Assembly: GCF_004354015.1 (NCBI RefSeq)
Contig: NZ_SMRU01000025.1
Coordinates: forward strand, 12,055 to 76,054
Source of the DNA: Arthrobacter terricola
GTDB taxonomy: Bacteria; Actinomycetota; Actinomycetes; Actinomycetales; Micrococcaceae
Direction of reading: 5' to 3'
DNA: 64,000 nt
Positions within the stretch are counted from its first letter, which is position 1; every line of letters begins with the position of its first letter. The position numbers were made by a program, and so were the translations under genes. The notes below the pieces were generated by a model. That model was given only the letters and a program-made list of their open reading frames with translations, was not told where the DNA came from and ran no database searches. Below are positions 8,004 through 15,538 of this stretch, piece by piece.

Positions 8004-9527
8004 ATGGCTTCTCAGAAAGTACCTACGCTAGACGGCAGCGGAAAAGTCCGTGACAAGCACCTCCCAGACCGGCTTGGTGCGCCGTCGCTTTCGGCGACAT
8101 TCATTCCCTTCTGGCGGCCGAACACCGACTACGCGGCGGCGGCGCGCGTCATCAATCCGAACGGCGACGTCGTTACCGCAAAGACTGACCACAACTCGGG
8201 CGAGAGCTATGCCGCATCAAAATGGAACTTGAGCTCAAGCTACCCGAATGTGGTCACCAGCGGCACCGGGGTTTACATGGTGAACGACCCAACCGGTACG
8301 CACAAACCCACCCCCATTTTTGGCGACGCCGGAAGCATGGGCTTCGCGGGTACGGGCGCTCCTGCTGGCATCGCTGGCGGCCTCGGATGGTACAAGAAGT
8401 TCGGTTCATCCTCCCCAGGGGCTCCGGTCCTCAAGACCACTCAGGGCTTGTTCGGGAATACGCTCTACTATGGCCCAACAACCGATGACAGCGCCGAGGG
8501 TGGCTCATCCTCTACGTTCCTAAAGGACGACGGCAATATCGGTTGGGCGCAGACCAAGCCGGTGATTAGCTGGGAAGCGAACACTCGGGTAGAGGGTTCG
8601 GTTCAGGCGATGGGCGGCGACATGGCACCCGTCGGAGGCATGGGAGCTCGCCTCAATGTCCTGGGTGCTGCTCACGTCGCCTCGGGTTTCGGTTTCAAAA
8701 CATCGGTCCAGAACGATCTGGGCGCGACGGGAACGATCGACAAATACGTTGCCTACTGGCAGCAGGTCCCTTCTGGCGCTGCCAATGCCTACGGCTTGTA
8801 CGTAGCGGACGCAGCCAATTCCGAGAGTCAGGTGAGCGTTGGGCGCTCGGCTGGAACAGCGTTCAAAGCCAAGTACGGCGGCGACGCCGATGGCTCCACC
8901 TCGCTGGTTCAAATCGGCCAGCCAACCACAGCTTTGGCGACCGTTGCGAGTGGGCCGTACACGCTGACCACTAGTCCGCAGAACCTCACCGTCAATGCGG
9001 GCGCGACCCTTGCCGCGGGCGGCGGTACGTTCATTTTGGACTCGGCATCCCGCACCATTGTCTCCTACACGTCGTTCTCGGGCACCACCATCACCGGGGC
9101 GACCGTCGCCAGCGGCTCCGCCACGGCGACTACTGGGCAAGCGCTACTTGACCCGTCTACGCCGAACACGACGGCGCTGCGCATCAACGCCCAGAAGGGG
9201 CAAGCAAAGAACCTCACGGAGTGGTTTGACTCTGGCAGTAACTTGCGCGTCCGCGTCAATGCTCAGGGAAACCTTGTCACGCAGGGAACGAGCTTCTTTG
9301 CTGCCAACGGCAGCGCGACCACGCTCGCATCAATGAACGGCGCCACTGGAGCTGTTACCCCTGGCTCGACTGCTGGCCTCGGTTCAGCGATCTATTCCGG
9401 CAACGGCGCACCGAACATCGCGGCTTCCGTTTCTGGTGACTACTACTACCGCAAAGACACGCCTTTGGTTCCCAACCAGCGAATTTATGTCGCTACGGCT
9501 GCCAACACGTGGACCGCAATCGCCTAA
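8004..9527 (+). CDS. Tail fibre / receptor-binding protein
   Basis: 507 residues behind AGGAGG. The N-terminus (MASQKVPTLDGSGKVRDKHLP) is a short coiled segment common at the base of actinophage fibres. The remainder is rich in Gly, Ser, Thr and Ala with beta repeats and ends in a small C-terminal domain (YYYRKDTPLVPNQRIYVA). No enzymatic signature such as a lyase or glycosidase is seen. As the last and largest fibre-like gene before the cargo block, it is the best candidate for host recognition. Confidence 0.65.
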   Translation: MASQKVPTLDGSGKVRDKHLPDRLGAPSLSATFIPFWRPNTDYAAAARVINPNGDVVTAKTDHNSGESYAASKWNLSSSYPNVVTSGTGVYMVNDPTGTHKPTPIFGDAGSMGFAGTGAPAGIAGGLGWYKKFGSSSPGAPVLKTTQGLFGNTLYYGPTTDDSAEGGSSSTFLKDDGNIGWAQTKPVISWEANTRVEGSVQAMGGDMAPVGGMGARLNVLGAAHVASGFGFKTSVQNDLGATGTIDKYVAYWQQVPSGAANAYGLYVADAANSESQVSVGRSAGTAFKAKYGGDADGSTSLVQIGQPTTALATVASGPYTLTTSPQNLTVNAGATLAAGGGTFILDSASRTIVSYTSFSGTTITGATVASGSATATTGQALLDPSTPNTTALRINAQKGQAKNLTEWFDSGSNLRVRVNAQGNLVTQGTSFFAANGSATTLASMNGATGAVTPGSTAGLGSAIYSGNGAPNIAASVSGDYYYRKDTPLVPNQRIYVATAANTWTAIA

Positions 9528-9542
9528 AGAAAGGATCCCCCA

Positions 9543-9713
9543 ATGGACCCCCTCGTTATCCTTGCCCTACTCTGCGATATGCGCCAACAGAGCGCTGTGC
9601 TGCACCAGCAGAACGAAGAGTTGCGCCAGCTTGTCGCACATCGAGACCGCGAGATTGACCAGTTGCGCCTGCAATTGCTGCCGGAATCAGCTAAAGAATC
9701 GCTTGTACCTTGA
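9543..9713 (+). CDS. 56-residue leucine-heptad phage microprotein
   Basis: An ATG at 9543 follows AAAGAAAGG and opens a 56-codon frame ending with TGA at 9711-9713. After a hydrophobic start (DPLVILALL) comes a heptad-like run with many Gln, Glu, Arg and Leu (QQSAVLHQQNEELRQLV, then REIDQLRLQLL), which should form a parallel coiled coil. It is co-oriented with the fibre gene 15 bp upstream and overlaps the 3' end of the convergent acyltransferase gene by 23 bp. Similar small coiled-coil proteins end the fibre operon in some actinophages. Function is unknown. Confidence 0.6.
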   Translation: MDPLVILALLCDMRQQSAVLHQQNEELRQLVAHRDREIDQLRLQLLPESAKESLVP

Positions 9714-11850
9714 GCGTTTCCTGAACGGCCCCCGCGATGTGATGACCATAGTCCTGGGTCATGTGGTTGCGGTCGAGTTTCGTCGGAATCGATCCGACGA
9801 AGCTCGGACAGCGCCCGTTCGAGTCACAGAACCACGGGCGGGAATCCACCCATGTGCCGCCGAGAGATACGGCTACGGCCTGTTCAGTCTGGGCGATGGA
9901 TTGCCACTGACTGGTTACGGTGCTTACGCAGGAATCCGGCTTGCTGACTTTGGTGTAGCACTCGCCAATGTTCACCTCAGCTGGGGGAGCGGACAAGTAG
10001 ACGATTTTTCCTGTCGCGCCCTTGATGCGGTTAGCGATACCAGCCGCGCTCTTGGCCCACTCGTCAGGTGTCATTGGCGTGTTGCTGCCGTTGACGGCGC
10101 GGGGCAGGTAGTTGTTGGCGATGATGACCATGTCAGGGTGCTGAGCATTGATCGCAGCAACTGCTTGTTCGTTGCGGGCCGTGCATTTGTCGGTGATCGA
10201 GCCAGTAGCGATCAGGTCCGCGGCGAACACGCACCCGAAAGTGGCGTAGCCCTTGATCTTCCAATCACCTCCAGCGTTCACGATGTCCCGCAGTACTCCG
10301 GTGTATGTCGCGGCGATGGAGTCACCAACGATGAAGGCCGTCTTAGTCGCCCCAGGCTGGCCCCATGTGCACGCAGCATCGTTGACCGGGCCGGAACCGC
10401 CGCAGCTCTTGATATCCGGTGATGCTTCCTGCGATGCAATGGCCTGATCCATCGTCGGGTTCAATGCAGGCCAGTCGGTCGCGGCGAGAGCGGTTGTGAT
10501 CTGGGCTTGGAGGGCGGTCACGGCGGGGCCGTACTTCGGACCGTCCGCTGCTGCCGTAGCCGCTGGCTTGGGTGCCGCTACAGGGGTGCTCTGAGTCGAT
10601 GTGGTTCTTGCCAGAGCCGCCCCACTCACGGTCAATGCAGCCACTGCGAGCAGGGAAAGGGCCTTGTACTTGTAGCCTGGGGAAACAATGCGCTCTTTCT
10701 TGCGGCGGGAGCGGTTCAGCGTGGTCAACCACGAGTTCGTGCGAATTGGATCTTCAACGAGCTCGTACGAGAAGTACGACATGATGAGGATCGCGGCTGC
10801 CGCTCCCGGGTAGAAGTATGGGCTGTCGCCAAATATCGCAGCACCGATAACAATGATCGGGAAGTGCCACAGGTACAGCGAATAAGAGATGTCGCCAAGG
10901 TAACGGCTGATCGGGTTAGTCAGGACGGACAGCCCACGGTGGCGACTCGTGCCGGTCCCGGCAGCGATGACAACGGCAGCCGAGACGACGGGAAGCGCGG
11001 CGCCCGGGGCCGGGAAGTTCACGCCGGCCTCAGTGACGAACAGCGCAGCGACCATGCCAGCGATGCCAATCCATGCGAGGACTGGGCGCAGCTTTCCAGG
11101 GATCGTGGTGAAGAACGGGGCAGCAATCGCCAGCCCCGCGCCGACAGCCAGTTCCCAGCCTCGGGAGAACGTCGAGAAGTAGGCGGTTGCTGGGCTGTTT
11201 GCCGTCTCATGCAGTGCCCACGCGAACGAGCCGAGGGCTATAACCCCGATCGCGATTCCGGTCACGGTTCGCGTTGCGCCGCCCTGAGCCTTACGCCGTC
11301 CGAAAACCACAAGCACGGCAGCCATGACGGCTGGCCAGACGAAGTAATACTGCTCTTCCACGGCCAGGGACCAGAAGTGCTGTAGCGGCGACACAGGCCC
11401 ATCGGCTTGGAAGTAGTCGGTACCGATGGCGGCAAACCGCCAGTTCGCACTGAACAGGAACGCGCTCAGGCCGTCCCAAAGCGTGGACATGAACCGCGTG
11501 CTGCTGAAAGTCGCATAGGCAACGGCAACGGTTGTGATAAGCACGAGTACCGCGGCTGGCATGATGCGGTTGATGCGGCGCTTGTAGAAGCCCCAGAAGG
11601 AAATCCCGCCCGTCCGTTCATACTCCCGCAGGAGTGACGCGGTGATCACGAAACCGGAGATGACGAAGAAGATGTCCACGCCGACGAAGCCGCCCTTGGG
11701 CCAGCTCAGCAGATGGTCGAGGATCACGGCGATGACAGCGAAGGCGCGAAGGCCCTGAATGTCAGGACGTTGTCCAACTTTCCCTGTTCGCACTCCGCTC
11801 CGCTTGAATCGCGATCCGATTACGGGCAGGCGTTCGAGTAGTGAAGACAA
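9691..11850 (-). CDS. OafA/YrhL-type O-acyltransferase fused to SGNH domain (lysogenic conversion candidate)
   Basis: 719 residues from a TTG at 11850 behind GGGGGA. The membrane acyltransferase-3 domain (about 28-375) has RPDIQGLRA with a catalytic His46 candidate, the GFVGVDIFFVISGF helix, SLAVEEQYY at 161-169 and YSLYLWHFP. A further helix (about 397-413) and a Pro/Ala linker lead to an outer SGNH domain with GDS at 509-511 and the closing D693-x-x-H696. This architecture O-acylates cell-surface glycans or peptidoglycan, the SGNH part passing on or removing the acyl group. It lies opposite to the structural genes, the usual orientation of genes expressed in the lysogen, and probably alters the host surface. 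Confidence 0.85.
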   Translation of the reverse strand: MSSLLERLPVIGSRFKRSGVRTGKVGQRPDIQGLRAFAVIAVILDHLLSWPKGGFVGVDIFFVISGFVITASLLREYERTGGISFWGFYKRRINRIMPAAVLVLITTVAVAYATFSSTRFMSTLWDGLSAFLFSANWRFAAIGTDYFQADGPVSPLQHFWSLAVEEQYYFVWPAVMAAVLVVFGRRKAQGGATRTVTGIAIGVIALGSFAWALHETANSPATAYFSTFSRGWELAVGAGLAIAAPFFTTIPGKLRPVLAWIGIAGMVAALFVTEAGVNFPAPGAALPVVSAAVVIAAGTGTSRHRGLSVLTNPISRYLGDISYSLYLWHFPIIVIGAAIFGDSPYFYPGAAAAILIMSYFSYELVEDPIRTNSWLTTLNRSRRKKERIVSPGYKYKALSLLAVAALTVSGAALARTTSTQSTPVAAPKPAATAAADGPKYGPAVTALQAQITTALAATDWPALNPTMDQAIASQEASPDIKSCGGSGPVNDAACTWGQPGATKTAFIVGDSIAATYTGVLRDIVNAGGDWKIKGYATFGCVFAADLIATGSITDKCTARNEQAVAAINAQHPDMVIIANNYLPRAVNGSNTPMTPDEWAKSAAGIANRIKGATGKIVYLSAPPAEVNIGECYTKVSKPDSCVSTVTSQWQSIAQTEQAVAVSLGGTWVDSRPWFCDSNGRCPSFVGSIPTKLDRNHMTQDYGHHIAGAVQETLKVQAIL

Positions 11851-12131
11851 AGATTTCCCCCATTATTGAGACCTGAGACTGAGCAGATTCTACCTGTCAG
11901 GTGTCGTAATCCTGCATTTCGATGGCTAGATCAAATCTCCCATTGCGCAGTGTTTTCGTGCAGCGGGAACCTTATCGGATTCCGTTTCCCGTTCTCGTCA
12001 TACTCCGGATATTCCGCTGGCTTGTTTGTTTCGGGCAGTAGGGTGTTGGATGAAGTTCCCTCGCTGTCCCCCGGCGAGGGAACTTTTCGTGTTTAACGAA
12101 ATCAGGGCTTTGGTGGTTCGCTCGAAGGCAG
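11851..12131. other. Intergenic stretch with one hairpin
   Basis: 281 bp between the acyltransferase start and the SGNH lipoprotein stop, both genes reading left. It holds the hairpin at 12053-12085 and presumably the acyltransferase promoter. No convincing gene is seen. Confidence 0.5.
12053..12088. terminator. Hairpin, probable terminator
   Basis: A perfect 12-bp stem (AAGTTCCCTCGC / GCGAGGGAACTT) with a 9-nt loop is followed by TT on the + strand. It lies just past the end of the leftward SGNH lipoprotein gene and may stop its transcript before the acyltransferase promoter. The T run is on the opposite strand, so orientation is uncertain. Confidence 0.5.
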
Positions 12132-12839
12132 CTAGGGCGTGAGGGCGGCGACAATACGCCGAGCGATCTCGGTATGACCGGCATCGTTTGGGTGATTGCC
12201 GTCCGCAGCGTCCGGGTAACCTGAGCTGCCCTTCACGGCGACCATGGCCGGGTTCTCGCGAATGTCACCGATCTTCACGAAGCGACCACCGCGGGCCTCG
12301 CAGGCGGACTCGATCACAGAGTCAAAACCCATCGTCGTTCCGAACTGCCACGTCCCGACGCAGACGAGGACGGGCTTCGTCGCGTTCAAAGAGTCCAGGA
12401 GCGCGGCATAATCGGTACCAAACTTGCCGATGTCAGTTTTGTTCACATCGTTGGTTCCAAGCTCAACGATTACGAGGCCTGGCGAAGCGGGCGGCGTTGA
12501 CATCGCTGCTACGGTGGCGGTGTTTGCGCCAGCTTTGTACACGGCTGTTGCGTCAACGGGGCCGCCCTTCTGTAGCGCCTGCACGACACGCGGCCGGAAC
12601 GCCTGAGGCTGGGTCGTTGCGTTCCAGCCGTCTGTCAGCGAGTCGCCGATGAAATAAACTGACAGACTCCCATTGGCGCGGCCCTTCGCCAACGGATCGA
12701 CCGGCGGCGATTGTGGCGTGAGCGTCTTATTCGCGTCATACGCCTGCTGCACCTTCTCGGAAACAGGCGGCGGCGTCTGAGCGCACCCAGAAAGGGCGAG
12801 AGCAGCAACGGCGGCAGTGATCAGGGCAAGGCGTTTCAA
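12132..12839 (-). CDS. Secreted SGNH-hydrolase lipoprotein
   Basis: 235 residues from a TTG at 12839, placed five bases behind GGGGGA; longer in-frame starts lack a ribosome site and would bury the signal peptide. The N-terminus (KRLALITAAVAALALSGC) is a lipoprotein signal with lipobox L-S-G-C. The SGNH esterase fold is marked by GDSLTDGW (nucleophile Ser), GTND (block III Asn) and DGNHPNDAGH (Asp-His). Such enzymes remove acyl groups from glycans or lipids outside the cell. It sits beside the acyltransferase-SGNH gene and uses the same kind of start signal, so the two may act on the same surface polymer. Confidence 0.8.
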   Translation of the reverse strand: MKRLALITAAVAALALSGCAQTPPPVSEKVQQAYDANKTLTPQSPPVDPLAKGRANGSLSVYFIGDSLTDGWNATTQPQAFRPRVVQALQKGGPVDATAVYKAGANTATVAAMSTPPASPGLVIVELGTNDVNKTDIGKFGTDYAALLDSLNATKPVLVCVGTWQFGTTMGFDSVIESACEARGGRFVKIGDIRENPAMVAVKGSSGYPDAADGNHPNDAGHTEIARRIVAALTP

Positions 12840-12946
12840 GGAATCCCCCAAAGAGTCAGATGGCCTAATAATACCCGCACGTGAGTGACAGTCGGAGACG
12901 AACACAGGTCGTCAGCAAGACACGACGCCAGCCCGGTCGTGCAAAT

Positions 12947-12992
12947 AAAGAAGCCCCGGGCCTAGACCAAAGTCTGGACCCGGGGCTTCTAC
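12947..12992 (-). terminator. Terminator of the phage protease gene
   Basis: A long GC-rich hairpin (arms AGAAGCCCCGGG and CCCGGGGCTTCT with further pairing inside) is followed on the minus strand by TTTATTT. It lies 20 bp past the stop of the leftward protease gene and ends that transcript before the SGNH lipoprotein gene. Confidence 0.8.
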
Positions 12993-13012
12993 CTAATCAA
13001 TCGGGCAGGTCG

Positions 13013-13945
13013 TTACTGCTGACCGTTCCACTGTTTCACCCAGCGGGAATTGTTGGATCCCCAAATAATCTTGGTGACCGGAGTCTGTTCCATGAGGATC
13101 GTCATCCGGTGGTATGCCGTCAGGACCGCGTCTTGCAGCACAGGGTCAGCTTCCAGCCGTGTCACCTTTAGGCCTTGTTCTTCGGCTTCTTCGAAGCCGA
13201 TCCTCTTCCCGTGACTCTTATGCGTGGCAGCATCGTTGAAGTGCTGTGCCACTTCCGTTCCCTTGGCCTTGGGATCGGACTCGCCCTTGAACATGTAGCG
13301 CGAAAGCCAGTCGCCAACAATCTGTTCAGAGTAATCCAGCGCAGACTGGGCTTCATGAAGCACAGACGGCCCCAGGACAGCATTCACCGGAGCCCATGCA
13401 TGAGCAAGGACCGGATTCTTCTGGATCTCATCCTGTGCAACTTGAAACTGCTCCACTATTGAGCGCGCCGAGTGGCTCCGCCCGGCGGAGAACTGCATCT
13501 GCGGGTCGATCGGACCAAGCTGTCCGTGCTTTGCCATGGTTATGTGATCAGACGCGAGGCTAATCATCGTTCCGGCGGACATAGCGAACGCCGGCACTAC
13601 AACTTCAAAATCAGCGTACATGTGGCGAAGATAAGCAACGATGCTCTCTGCCGCATTGGTCACGCCGCCGGGCGTGTGGAGGATCAGCGTCAGACCCTTG
13701 CTGCGGTCGAAGCCGCTGATCGTGCTCATAAAGCCGTTGATGTCTTCATGAGTGATGATCAGGAATTCTTGTGGCACCTGCATCTTTTGCAGGAAGGCTG
13801 AACCATAAAATATTACGTTCCGATCGCCCTTCAACGCCGCAACATGCTGGAGAGACCGCGTGAAGCCGTCGATCATCCAAGCGTTCTTGTCTGCGACATC
13901 TTGGATGCTATCTAGCTCATCAACGAGTGCGTTCCAATTCGCCAA
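13013..13945 (-). CDS. ClpP-fold protease, serine dehydrogenase proteinase (SDH/SppA-like) family
   Basis: 310 residues. The ClpP/crotonase-type active site is visible: the oxyanion strand HTPGG at 90-94, the nucleophile Ser123 in AMSAGT, and Asp147 in GPIDPQ; in SppA-like relatives the base is a Lys or His nearby (KHGQLG at 139-144). Unlike SppA there is no signal peptide or transmembrane helix, so it should act in the cytoplasm. Proteins of this family occur in phages, mobile islands and defence loci, with unknown substrates. It begins 4 bp after the stop of the 58-residue gene at 13950-14126 and ends at a strong terminator, so the two form one transcript. Confidence 0.78.
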   Translation of the reverse strand: MANWNALVDELDSIQDVADKNAWMIDGFTRSLQHVAALKGDRNVIFYGSAFLQKMQVPQEFLIITHEDINGFMSTISGFDRSKGLTLILHTPGGVTNAAESIVAYLRHMYADFEVVVPAFAMSAGTMISLASDHITMAKHGQLGPIDPQMQFSAGRSHSARSIVEQFQVAQDEIQKNPVLAHAWAPVNAVLGPSVLHEAQSALDYSEQIVGDWLSRYMFKGESDPKAKGTEVAQHFNDAATHKSHGKRIGFEEAEEQGLKVTRLEADPVLQDAVLTAYHRMTILMEQTPVTKIIWGSNNSRWVKQWNGQQ

Positions 13946-13949
13946 AGCC

Positions 13950-14126
13950 CTACCTACCGAAGGAGAGAGTCAGGGGCGCTGGCTTTGGCGCGAAGAACTC
14001 GGGAAAAATGGAGGTCTGCGAAAACGGCGATGCTTGCCTCACCAGCTCGGCGTACTCCGCGAACTTGCTTGTCTCTATTTCTTGCACATCCTCAAGGTTT
14101 TTGAGGTCGCCAAAATCACTCATCAT
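13950..14126 (-). CDS. 58-residue protein upstream of the phage protease
   Basis: Starts at ATG 14126 (a second Met follows directly), seven bases behind AGGAG on the minus strand. A longer frame opening at 14201 has no ribosome site. The product is acidic at the N-terminal half (SDFGDLKNLEDVQEIETSKFAEYAELV) and hydrophobic-aromatic near the end (SIFPEFFAPKPAPLTL). It has no signal peptide or known motif. The 4-bp gap to the protease gene suggests co-translation, so it may be a regulator, inhibitor or adaptor of the protease. That role is inference. Confidence 0.6.
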   Translation of the reverse strand: MMSDFGDLKNLEDVQEIETSKFAEYAELVRQASPFSQTSIFPEFFAPKPAPLTLSFGR

Positions 14127-14253
14127 AGTGCCCTTTTCTCCTGAAGCGCTTCGCGCGCTCTGTACCGTGATGATAGCCGACTTTGCTATGAGCTCAAGCA
14201 CTCATCGACTTCTTGTGTCCGGTCGATCTGGGCCTGACAGGCCAGAATTCTGC

Positions 14254-14535
14254 CTAACGCACCCTGCGATCGATCTGCCGCCGCCTTACGCCAGTTGCTG
14301 GCACCCAGGAGTCTCGGTGGCCATCGTAATACTCTTCCGGCCACGGGATCTGCACAAGGACGTGGGCGCGCGTCCATGCGAGCGCGAAACCCGGCACCTC
14401 GTGCACGGCACCGTCGGTATACGTGAGCCGTACCCATACCGCCGGTGAGTTCGCCGGCGTGAACTTCCGCGACATGTCGACGTCGGACTCAGGCACCACG
14501 AGCGGCGGCACCCGCTGACTACGGATAGGCTCCAT
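14254..14535 (-). CDS. Hypothetical prophage protein
   Basis: 93 residues if started at ATG 14535; an internal ATG at 14475 would give 73 residues (MSRKFTPANSPAVWVRLTYTD...). Neither start has a clear ribosome site. The body reads like a small beta-rich protein (VWVRLTYTDGAVHEVPGFALAWTRAHVLVQIPWPEEYYDG) with a basic C-terminus that could bind nucleic acid. It is the first gene of the leftward cargo block. No family is recognised. Confidence 0.5.
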   Translation of the reverse strand: MEPIRSQRVPPLVVPESDVDMSRKFTPANSPAVWVRLTYTDGAVHEVPGFALAWTRAHVLVQIPWPEEYYDGHRDSWVPATGVRRRQIDRRVR

Positions 14536-14713
14536 CAGCCGATCGTCCCATCAGGCACAGACAAAGAGGCCGCCACCCGGAGAATGGGGGAAACTCGGGA
14601 TGACGGCGCTCGCTCAAAGGTACCGGCACGGATGATGCCGAACCCGGGATTTTTACGAAACCTTTACGGGCAAACCCGTCCGCGACCCCGGCAGCTAGTG
14701 GAGGATCGACGGC

Positions 14714-15187
14714 ATGACTATGCAGAAACTCGCCTACACGCTCGAGGAAGCAGCGATGCAATGCGGATGCAGTGCTAGTACGCTCGCGTCCCAGATGGCC
14801 GATGGCAAGCTAATGGCCAGGTATGCAAACGGAGAACTGCTCATCCGGCACGAAGACCTTGCCAAATGGCTTCAAGGACTTCCGACTGGGGCTAGCGACG
14901 GCCCTGCATCCCCGAATGCCCGAATCGGTAAGAAGGAAGTCATCTCAAAATCGGAACGACCCCGGCCAGTCTTCCGAACCCCTGAAGAGGTCGCCCCAGA
15001 GCTGGGGATGAGCAAGACGGAACTCCGACGTTACTGTCGGGAGTCCGGAATCAACACCCGGCTAAGCAGCAACCGCATCATGCTCAGCCAGGACGACGTC
15101 GAACGATTGATGGAATGGGTAAGGACGCGGGGCGAAAGTGTGGGGGCGTGGGACGAAGAGGATTCTGAGCCGGATGCGTTTGCCTAG
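14714..15187 (+). CDS. Double helix-turn-helix DNA-binding protein, excisionase-like
   Basis: 157 residues from ATG 14714, nine bases behind GGAGG. Two HTH_17/MerR-type modules are visible: residues 6-54 (LAYTLEEAAMQCGCSASTL...IRHEDLAKWL) and about 95-140 (RTPEEVAPELGMSKTELRRYC...LSQDDVERLMEWV), joined by a basic linker, with an acidic tail. Single modules of this type are typical of phage excisionases and of small recombination directionality factors. It is the last prophage gene, 150 bp from the attachment site, and reads toward it. It could be an excisionase or a lysogeny regulator. No integrase lies in the window. Confidence 0.7.
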   Translation: MTMQKLAYTLEEAAMQCGCSASTLASQMADGKLMARYANGELLIRHEDLAKWLQGLPTGASDGPASPNARIGKKEVISKSERPRPVFRTPEEVAPELGMSKTELRRYCRESGINTRLSSNRIMLSQDDVERLMEWVRTRGESVGAWDEEDSEPDAFA

Positions 15188-15205
15188 CCCTACTCCCCCA
15201 AACAG

Positions 15206-15222
15206 TCCCCCCACTGGGGGGA
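15206..15222. repeat. C-run/G-run hairpin near the prophage end
   Basis: TCCCCCC, a three-base loop and GGGGGGA form a 7-bp stem 19 bp after the stop of the excisionase-like gene. Related C-runs (ACTCCCCCAA near 15191 and ACTCCCCCCAA near 15235) lie on both sides. It could be a terminator lacking a T tract, or part of the integrase/excisionase binding region. Confidence 0.45.
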
Positions 15223-15332
15223 TGACCAATCGAACTCCCCCCAATCAAGCGGTTTTTGCGGGTTCGATAATCCGGGCCAAAAACCCTTGCTTCCCTTTAT
15301 TCATGCGGTATTATCGCCGTTGTAGCCGTTCT

Positions 15333-15362
15333 GGAAATGGGGTTCAAATCCCCCCGTCTCCG
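15333..15362 (+). other. Prophage attachment site attR: 3' fragment of a tRNA-Ser gene
   Basis: GGGGTTCAAATCCCC is a tRNA T-arm and is followed by CGTCTCC and G, matching the 3' acceptor strand and discriminator of a bacterial tRNA-Ser (whose 5' end would read GGAGACG). The upstream 50 bases do not fold into the rest of a tRNA, so only the 3' end is present. This is what integration into a tRNA gene leaves at one prophage end. The complete tRNA should lie left of the window, at attL. Confidence 0.68.
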
Positions 15363-15368
15363 CGTTTT

Positions 15369-15404
15369 GGCCCCGGTCCTCGGACCGGGGCCTTCTTGCG
15401 TTTT
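15369..15404 (+). terminator. Terminator of the (displaced) tRNA gene
   Basis: A perfect 11-bp stem (GGCCCCGGTCC / GGACCGGGGCC) with a two-base loop is followed by TTCTTGCGTTTT. It starts seven bases after the tRNA 3' fragment, the position of the host tRNA terminator, and so marks where chromosomal DNA resumes. Confidence 0.75.
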
Positions 15405-15538
15405 GGCCGCGGCTCGCTCCCATGGGGCCCGCCCGCGGGGCTCCCGCCTACTGGCGCGAATTCATGTTGATGACTCTCGGAATTTATTTCACCCCCATAC
15501 CCTCGTTGCGGTATCCGACCAAAAACGAGGGGAATTCC

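Noticed and set aside
14519..14761. 80-residue minus-strand frame across the start of the excisionase-like gene
   Set aside because: No ribosome site or family features, and it overlaps the promoter and start of a better supported gene.
15300..15362. A complete tRNA or tmRNA at the prophage end
   Set aside because: Only T-arm and 3' acceptor are present; no D-arm or anticodon arm fits, and the 3' end CGTCTCCG suits tRNA-Ser better than tmRNA.
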